From: JAVJSD01 sp040219575 | GTDB taxonomy: Bacteria > Planctomycetota > Planctomycetia > Pirellulales > Pirellulaceae | Direction of reading: 5' to 3' | Length of the DNA: 63,342 bases | NCBI GenBank assembly: GCA_040219575.1 | Contig: JAVJSD010000139.1 | Span: 1-63,342, forward strand | Shown here: positions 57,956-63,342 of the stretch, piece by piece | Layout: every line of letters starts with the position of its first letter | Position numbering within the stretch: position 1 is the stretch's first letter | The notes under the pieces: model-generated | Told to the model about the DNA's origin: nothing | Databases searched by the model: none | What the model saw: only the letters and a program-made list of their open reading frames with translations | Made by a program: the position numbers and the translations under genes

Positions 57956-59161
57956 CTAATCTTGGGCCCAGGCCGTCATCTTGGCGAGTCCTTCGCGAAT
58001 TCGCTCGACGCTGATGCCCGAGTACGCCAGGCGAATGTAGCGGCGGTCTTCGCCGGGCAAGGGTCGTCCGAAGTGAATCCGCGCGCAGAAGGAAACGCCG
58101 GTGGCGTGCATCACGGCCCGACGAAACGCCTCGTAGTCGTCGAAACCCTTGCGGCTCATCAGCTCCGTCACGTCGGGATAGACGTAGAAGGTGGTGTTCG
58201 GCCGGTAGCAGGAGACGCCGGGCATGGCGTTGAGCAGATCGACGATCACATCCCGCCGCTCGTGGAGCGTGTCCAGGATCTGTCGGCTGCCCGACTGATC
58301 GCCCTGGAGCGCCTCGATGGCGGCGTACTGCACGAAGTGGTTGGTGCACGATTCGTCGTTCACGTTGAGGCGAATGATGGCGGCGATCCACTCCTTCGGT
58401 CCGGCGGCGCCGCCGATTCGCCAGCCGGTCATGGCGTACTTCTTGCTGAACGTGTACAGCACCACCGTCCGCTCCTCCATGCCGGGGAGCGAGGCGATGG
58501 AGCGGGTCTGGCCTTCGTAGCGGATGTCGAAATAGGCGTCGTCGCTGAGCACCACCAGATCGTGCTTCCGCGCCAGTTCGGCGATCGCCTCCATCTCGTC
58601 GTCTTTCGACTCGGCGCCGGTCGGATTCTGCAGGTTGTTGTAGATCAGCATCCGCGTCTGGGGCGTGATCGAATCCTTCAGCCGCTCGAGGTCGATTTCG
58701 AAGTTTTCCTGGCCGGCCGTGAATCCGTAGGGAACCGCCTTGCCGCCGTTGAATTCAATCTGCGACTCGTAAATCGGAAAACCGGGATTGGGATACAGGA
58801 CTTCCTCACCCGGGTTCATGGTGGCCAGAATCAGTTTGCCGATGGTCGGCTTTCCGCCCGGTTCGATGGCCACGTTGTCGAGGCCGTAGTGCGTGCCGTG
58901 CGACCTGTTGAGATCTTCGGCCAGGGCGGTCCGCAGCGCGGGGATGCCGGCGTTGGGGCAGTAGCCGGTCTTGCCTTCGTTGGCGGCGCGGTAGGCGGCG
59001 TCGATGATGTTCTGCGGCGTCTTCATATCGAGATCGCCGAGGTGAAACGGATAGACGGTGGCGCCTTGGCCGGCGAACTGGGCGGCTTCACCCGACACGG
59101 CGAAGGCGGTCTCGGTGCCCAGGCGACGCATGCGTTCGGCGAGGGGAGGGGACGCGGTCAT
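57956..59161 (-). CDS. Class I/II pyridoxal-phosphate aminotransferase
   Basis: The 401-residue enzyme has 'YPFHLGDLDMKTPQNIIDAA', 'PGGKPTIGKLILATMNPGEEVLYPNPGFPIYESQI', 'LIYNNLQNPTGA' (substrate-binding Asn), 'VVLSDDAYFDIRYEG' (PLP Asp and Tyr) and Schiff-base Lys in 'YTFSKKYAMTGWRIG', plus the carboxylate-binding Arg near 'RRYIRLAYSG'. It belongs to the AspC-like fold-type I aminotransferases; the amino acid is unknown. It is 81 bp upstream of the dehydratase gene and probably in the same transcript, so amino-acid or hydroxyproline catabolism is plausible. Confidence 0.93.
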   Translation of the reverse strand: MTASPPLAERMRRLGTETAFAVSGEAAQFAGQGATVYPFHLGDLDMKTPQNIIDAAYRAANEGKTGYCPNAGIPALRTALAEDLNRSHGTHYGLDNVAIEPGGKPTIGKLILATMNPGEEVLYPNPGFPIYESQIEFNGGKAVPYGFTAGQENFEIDLERLKDSITPQTRMLIYNNLQNPTGAESKDDEMEAIAELARKHDLVVLSDDAYFDIRYEGQTRSIASLPGMEERTVVLYTFSKKYAMTGWRIGGAAGPKEWIAAIIRLNVNDESCTNHFVQYAAIEALQGDQSGSRQILDTLHERRDVIVDLLNAMPGVSCYRPNTTFYVYPDVTELMSRKGFDDYEAFRRAVMHATGVSFCARIHFGRPLPGEDRRYIRLAYSGISVERIREGLAKMTAWAQD

Positions 59162-59262
59162 GATGCTCCTCGAGTCTTCGGCGGTTGCGCGGTTCGCAAC
59201 GGATTTCGCGCGGCAAAGCGAGACATTGTGCCCCGCCGCGTCCGCCGCGTCGAGTCAGGGTT

Positions 59263-60504
59263 TCACGGCGCCCGTTTCACGGCGCCGAGCAAGAATGTGG
59301 GATTGATCGCCTCGAATCGGAGTCGTTCGAGCTGGTAGGTGCCGCGGGAGATATTGAACATCCACACGTGCGTGTCGCCCACGGCCGCCTGCAGCACCTC
59401 GCGGACGGCGACCACGTTGTCGAGGCTGCCCACATTGGCCACGATGCGGCCGCCGGGCCGCAGTCGGGCGAACGCCTGCTCCACGATCTTCGACACCATC
59501 CGCCCCGTGCCGCCCACGAAGATGGCGTCGGGGTCGGGCAATTTCTCCCAGGCCTCCGGCGCCTTGCCCAGCACCGGCACCAGGTTGGCCACGCTGAAGC
59601 GGTCGGCGTTCTCGGAGATGAGCTGGTGATCCTCGGGATCCATTTCGATGGCGTAGGTGGTTCCGCCGGCGGCGATCTGGGCGGCCTCGACCGCCACCGA
59701 ACCGCTCCCCGCCCCGACATCCCACACGATGCTGGTCGGACCCAGGTCGAGTTCCGCCAACGCCACGCAACGCACCTCGGCGGGCGTCAGCAATCCCCGT
59801 TTGGGCTTCGATTGCAGAAACATCTCGTCGGGATTGCCGAACAACCGACGGCCGGCCATGTCGGTGGGGCGGTCGGGGATGTCGGGCTTGCGAACCAGGA
59901 TCATCACGTTCAGCGGGCCGAACTGCTGGGCGGCGACGTCGGCGAGTTGTCCCTGCGTGACGCGTTCGTCGGGCGAACCGAGGTTCTCGCAGACGTAGGC
60001 GGTGAAGTAGTCGATGCGGCGATCCAACAGCGCCTGGGCGACGGCCGCCGGCGAGGAGGCCTCGGTGGTGAACAGTCCCACCTTGGCGGCGGTGCGAATC
60101 TTCTCCAGCACGTGGTCGAGCGTCTGCGTGGCGAGGTTGGCCAGGTACGCGTCGTCCCAACTTTCCTTCACCCGGGCGAAGGCGAGTTGCATGCTGCTGA
60201 CGTGCGGCACCACCTCGAAACGGTCCTTGCCGAGGCGATCGCACAGGAAGCGGGCCGTGCCGTAGAACAGCGGGTCGCCGGCCGCCAGCACGACAATCCG
60301 CTGGTCCGGCCGATCGCCGATGACTTCGACCAGGCGGTCGAAATCGCCGCCGACCTCGATCCGCTCGGCCTTCCCCGTGGCCGCCGCCAGGGAGCGTTCC
60401 GCCCCGATCAGCACATCGGCCTCCGCCACCAGTTTCTGGGCGGCCGCCGAAAGGCCTTCGAACGAATCGTCGCCAACGCCGATGATGTGAACCTTTTCGG
60501 GCAC
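59263..60504 (-). CDS. cobL: Precorrin-6Y C5,15-methyltransferase (decarboxylating), CbiE-CbiT fusion
   Basis: This 413-residue bifunctional enzyme of corrin-ring synthesis methylates C5 and C15 and decarboxylates the C12 acetate. The N-terminal CbiE half (about 1-205) has 'VHIIGVGDDSFEGLS' and 'VVLAAGDPLFYGTARFL'. The C-terminal CbiT half has 'SKPKRGLLTPAEVRCVALAEL', the SAM loop 'VWDVGAGSGSVAVEAA' and 'AIFVGGTGRM'. GTG 60504 is chosen because CbiE proteins start directly at 'VHIIGVG'. No other cobalamin genes are adjacent, and no B12 riboswitch is visible. The product is the cofactor of the methylmalonyl-CoA mutase encoded at 30-32 kb. Confidence 0.95.
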   Translation of the reverse strand: MPEKVHIIGVGDDSFEGLSAAAQKLVAEADVLIGAERSLAAATGKAERIEVGGDFDRLVEVIGDRPDQRIVVLAAGDPLFYGTARFLCDRLGKDRFEVVPHVSSMQLAFARVKESWDDAYLANLATQTLDHVLEKIRTAAKVGLFTTEASSPAAVAQALLDRRIDYFTAYVCENLGSPDERVTQGQLADVAAQQFGPLNVMILVRKPDIPDRPTDMAGRRLFGNPDEMFLQSKPKRGLLTPAEVRCVALAELDLGPTSIVWDVGAGSGSVAVEAAQIAAGGTTYAIEMDPEDHQLISENADRFSVANLVPVLGKAPEAWEKLPDPDAIFVGGTGRMVSKIVEQAFARLRPGGRIVANVGSLDNVVAVREVLQAAVGDTHVWMFNISRGTYQLERLRFEAINPTFLLGAVKRAP

Positions 60505-60591
60505 GGGAGAGCCTGCGCGGGGGAGACAGTGGGACAGCGCCGGCCTCGATTTTATGCCCAAACGGTTAGTGCGCATAGCGACGGACGGGGA

Positions 60592-60625
60592 CAAGGTAAA
60601 AGTAAAGAGCTAAAAGGTAAAAGTG
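60592..60625. repeat. (GGTAAAA/GTAAAG) simple repeat, left of small membrane protein gene
   Basis: An A-rich array of 'aaggtaaaagt' units. An inverse array follows at 61036-61073, on the other side of the small gene at 60719. It is the same family as the arms at 38246-38632. Confidence 0.75.
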
Positions 60626-60718
60626 GGAATCATCCGCGACGCGGGCGATGGGCCGTAGGCGAATCGTTAGAATGCAGAAGGCCCCGATCGAACGGCGGAA
60701 AGAATCCCGGAGTCGCTT

Positions 60719-61018
60719 GTGAATCAGCAGTCCCCTCAAGGGCCGAAAGCCGAGAGCCGCGGGGAATTCGTTTCCTTCCTGGCTCTCGGACTGTTGTCCA
60801 TGTGGGTGCTCATGGCGATGGCCAATGTGCTGCAGGCGTCTGTGTCACTGTTCGCGCTCGGTTGGCTTGTGCTTTCCGTCGTCTACGGAGGCGTCGCCCT
60901 CGCCGGTCGGGCCAAATTGCTGAGGCTGGCAGCGGGCGTTCTCGCCGGCGCCGCAGTCGTGGCCGCCATGCTCAACTTCCTGATCAACGCGAGTCTCGGC
61001 CTTCAGGGCGTCGGCTAG
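60719..61018 (+). CDS. Small membrane protein of unknown function
   Basis: I do not recognise this 99-residue protein. After a hydrophilic 17-residue N-terminus, three hydrophobic segments (about 18-38, 42-60 and 70-92) suggest three membrane helices. The start is a GTG at 60719; no strong Shine-Dalgarno is seen ('aaagaatcccggag' upstream). The gene is enclosed by inverted simple-sequence repeats, so its presence may vary between relatives. Composition is Leu/Ala/Val-rich, as expected for a membrane protein rather than a shadow frame. Confidence 0.6.
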   Translation: MNQQSPQGPKAESRGEFVSFLALGLLSMWVLMAMANVLQASVSLFALGWLVLSVVYGGVALAGRAKLLRLAAGVLAGAAVVAAMLNFLINASLGLQGVG

Positions 61019-61035
61019 AACGCTCCGACCGAGTC

Positions 61036-61073
61036 TTCTCACTTTTACCCTTTACCTTTTCACTTTTGCCTTT
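61036..61073. repeat. (TTTTACC/TTTTCAC) simple repeat, right of small membrane protein gene
   Basis: The T-rich array 'cttttaccctttaccttttc' is the inverse of 60592-60625 and ends 10 bp before the yjbQ ATG. Confidence 0.75.
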
Positions 61074-61082
61074 GCGAAGCCT

Positions 61083-61505
<423 letters not shown>

Positions 61506-61671
61506 CGTCGCACGGATCCGTGACGGAAGTCGACGCCCGTCGAACGCCGGCCCCCGGCTCGGATTGATCGGGCTGGCCGGGCTGGGGAAGCTTTAACGGT
61601 CCGGCAAACATGAAACGCCAACCTGTGACGATTGTGCGCCGTTGGCAGGAATCGCGGCGCCGCTTGGACCG

Positions 61672-63189
61672 ATGAGGAACAACGCCCCGAGGTTGCCCGG
61701 TATGCGTTTTCTGTCGATTCTGCTGGCGGTGGTCGCGGCCACCACGTTGATCCCGCTGCCGGTCGGGCAGTCGGTCGCTGCGCCGCCGCTGCGTCGGCTG
61801 CCGCCGACGACGGCCTCGTCCCCAAACGCATCGGCGTCGTTGGGGATCGCACGCGGCTACAGGGAATCTGGCTACAGGGAATCTGGCGGCACAGAATCTG
61901 GTGGCGCGATGTTTGGCGAGATGGCGGCATCGTCGGCGTTGTCGCCGACGACGCCGTGGTTCCTCTCGCCGGACGACACGGCGGAGGTGGCGGGCGACGC
62001 GGGGGAATCCTTCCGCCTGGAGGACCTCGCCTGGCGGCGCGGCGGTCTGCGGATCGTTCCCTACGGCGCGATCTGGGCCGACGCGGTGTACGCGACGCAG
62101 CGGACCAACCCGGGCGCCTTCACGCTGTGGGTGCTGTCGTCCGAACGGCAGGGGGAAGACGCCTTCTCGCTCGACGCGCGGCGCAGCCGTTTCGGCCTCG
62201 ACGTGGAGACGGGCAAGCTGCCGAAGCTCGGCGGGGCCGTCAGCCGCGGCCGCATCGAAATCGACTTCTACGGCGACTTTCTCACCGAGAATCGCGCCAA
62301 TCTCCGCCTTCGCCACGCCTATTGGGAGCTCGAAAACGAATCGTTTCGCCTGCTGCTAGGACAGACGTGGGACGTCGTCTCACCGCTGCTGCCGCACACG
62401 CTCAATCTGGGGTCCGGCTGGGATGCGGGCAACCTTGGTTTTCGGCGGACGCAGTTTCGCGCGGAACGCAACTGGATCTTTTCCGATGTTTCGCGTGTCA
62501 CATTAGTGTCCTCGCTGTCGCAAGAGATCGTGACCGACTTTCCCACCGATCCCGGCGTGCAGCGCGAAACCAGCAATTGGCCGAACGTCGAAGGCCGCCT
62601 TGCCTGGACGTTGGGGCGGCGCGACACCGACCGCGAGCCAGCCACGATCGGTCTGTCCGGCCATATCGGTGAGACCGGATTCGACTTCCTGACGGCGGGC
62701 CCTCCACCGCTGAACCTGCCGCCGCTCGACGACGCGCGGTTTGAGACCTGGTCGGCCAACGTCGATCTCTATCTGCCGATCACGTCTCGATTCGGCTTTC
62801 AAGGAGAGGTGTTCACCGGCGCGAACCTCAGCGCCTACTTCGGCGGCATCGGCCAGGGAGTCTGTCCGTGTGTTCGTGTGCCGATCCACTCACGCGGCGG
62901 ATGGGGAGAGTTGTGGTACGACTGGACGCCCCGACTGCATACCCACGCCGGCTACGGTCTCGACGACCCGCGCGACAACGATTTCCTTTTCGGGCGCACG
63001 TACAATCAGTTCTTCTTCGCCAACGTATTGGTCGATGTGAGCGAGCGGTTGAGTACGGGTCTTGAAGTGAGTTACTGGAAGACGCTCTACCAGGAACGAC
63101 GCGTGGGACTCATTCCGACCGATCAACTCGCCCCCACCGCAGCCGGCAAGGCGGTGGTGTTCGATTGGATGACGAGGTTCGAGTTCTAG
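61672..63189 (+). CDS. Outer-membrane porin-like beta-barrel protein
   Basis: The protein (about 505 residues) has a signal peptide with cleavage near 'QSVA-APP', a low-complexity linker with 'GYRESGYRESG' and then a barrel of alternating strands. Recognisable are 'SLDARRSRFGLDVETG', 'GRIEIDFYGDF', 'NLRLRHAYWELENESFRLLLGQTWDVVSPL' and the C-terminal '..WMTRFEF', with the final Phe needed by the BAM complex. The first strands resemble DcaP-type dicarboxylate porins. Two starts are possible, 61672 and 61702. Its stop TAG is part of the CTAG at the edge of the MITE copy. This supports an outer membrane in the organism. Confidence 0.85.
   Translation: MRNNAPRLPGMRFLSILLAVVAATTLIPLPVGQSVAAPPLRRLPPTTASSPNASASLGIARGYRESGYRESGGTESGGAMFGEMAASSALSPTTPWFLSPDDTAEVAGDAGESFRLEDLAWRRGGLRIVPYGAIWADAVYATQRTNPGAFTLWVLSSERQGEDAFSLDARRSRFGLDVETGKLPKLGGAVSRGRIEIDFYGDFLTENRANLRLRHAYWELENESFRLLLGQTWDVVSPLLPHTLNLGSGWDAGNLGFRRTQFRAERNWIFSDVSRVTLVSSLSQEIVTDFPTDPGVQRETSNWPNVEGRLAWTLGRRDTDREPATIGLSGHIGETGFDFLTAGPPPLNLPPLDDARFETWSANVDLYLPITSRFGFQGEVFTGANLSAYFGGIGQGVCPCVRVPIHSRGGWGELWYDWTPRLHTHAGYGLDDPRDNDFLFGRTYNQFFFANVLVDVSERLSTGLEVSYWKTLYQERRVGLIPTDQLAPTAAGKAVVFDWMTRFEF
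61855..61905. repeat. In-frame 15-bp tandem repeat in the porin gene
   Basis: Two exact and one to two diverged copies of 'ggctacagggaatct' encode GYRES repeats in the periplasmic linker before the barrel. Confidence 0.85.
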
Positions 63190-63342
63190 CCCGGATTATT
63201 CATGAAGTTCGTCGCGAGAGGTCGTAAGGGATTTCGTGGCAAGGCGGACGAACGAATCGCCCGCAGTCGGATTGAAATCCGGCGAGGACGATTCGTGAAG
63301 TCCAACGCAGTCCACGAAAGCCCTTACGACCTCGCAGCAGAT
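63186..63342. repeat. MITE-like element, second copy (cut by window end)
   Basis: The sequence repeats the element at 2726-2907 in the same orientation, starting with CTAG and 'cccggattattcatgaag'. By eye it differs at three positions over about 150 bp. The right end lies outside the window. It starts on the stop codon of the porin gene. Confidence 0.9.

Noticed and set aside
60505..60718. Possible cobalamin riboswitch upstream of cbiET, and likewise upstream of the mutase gene (32113-32250)
   Set aside because: I looked for the conserved B12-box and surrounding helices on the relevant strand and did not see them. The second gap is filled with simple repeats.

Overview
The window looks like a chromosomal segment of a planctomycete, most likely of the Pirellulales type. 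I infer this from the high G+C content and from gene families that are hallmarks of the phylum: a DUF1549/DUF1553 plus DUF1501 pair, a DUF1080 protein, a signal-peptide sulfatase, a PQQ-type propeller behind the 'WLQLSLRSFLVLT' N-terminal anchor, a tetrahydromethanopterin-type dihydropteroate-synthase-like protein, and many short palindromic repeats between genes. I see no prophage, CRISPR array, rRNA or intact transposase.

Layout. 1-2.7 kb: a DUF1499 membrane protein, rarA and a YhcH-family gene, then a complete MITE-like element. 2.9-12.7 kb: a minus-strand chemosensory operon, cheA-cheW-mcp(NIT)-mcp(Cache)-cheB-cheR, with CheA carrying its own receiver domain. 13.4-17.5 kb: a low-G+C Cys-rich orphan, tRNA-Val(TAC), a PQQ-propeller protein, a gamma-glutamylcyclotransferase with a zinc-ribbon tail and a lipoprotein. 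17.6-24.0 kb: a three-gene operon of a PilM-like protein fused to a membrane and periplasmic part, plus two single-pass membrane proteins. 24.5-29.9 kb: csrA with an acidic tail, a large lipase-like lipoprotein, a sulfatase and a zinc-ribbon membrane protein between direct repeats. 30-38 kb: central catabolism, with split methylmalonyl-CoA mutase, DUF1338/HglS, a class III aminotransferase, DUF1080, an AtuA-like domain, enoyl-CoA hydratase and tsaB. 38.6-45.8 kb: the DHPS-like protein, DUF1549/1553, DUF1501, WD40 and a hydroxyacid-oxoacid transhydrogenase. 46-56 kb: a duplicated secreted protein, a CDF transporter, two esterases, a transglutaminase-like protein, an ABC-2 exporter and a phosphodiesterase. 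56-63 kb: a cis-3-hydroxyproline dehydratase homologue, an aminotransferase, cbiET, a small membrane protein, yjbQ, an outer-membrane porin and a second MITE copy cut by the window end.

How it may work together (inference). Several enzymes converge on amino-acid and branched or odd-chain acyl-CoA catabolism: a B12-dependent mutase with a cobalamin-synthesis gene elsewhere in the window, and two enzymes whose families both form D-2-hydroxyglutarate. The chemosensory operon has no flagellar genes nearby and could serve motility or pilus-like machinery such as the PilM cluster.

The most distinctive feature is the intergenic DNA. At least five unrelated repeat families occur, and in eight cases a repeat begins exactly at a gene's stop codon. 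Another hairpin family ends within 8-11 bp of the start codon of three metabolic genes. I think this architecture is the most worthwhile thing to follow up.
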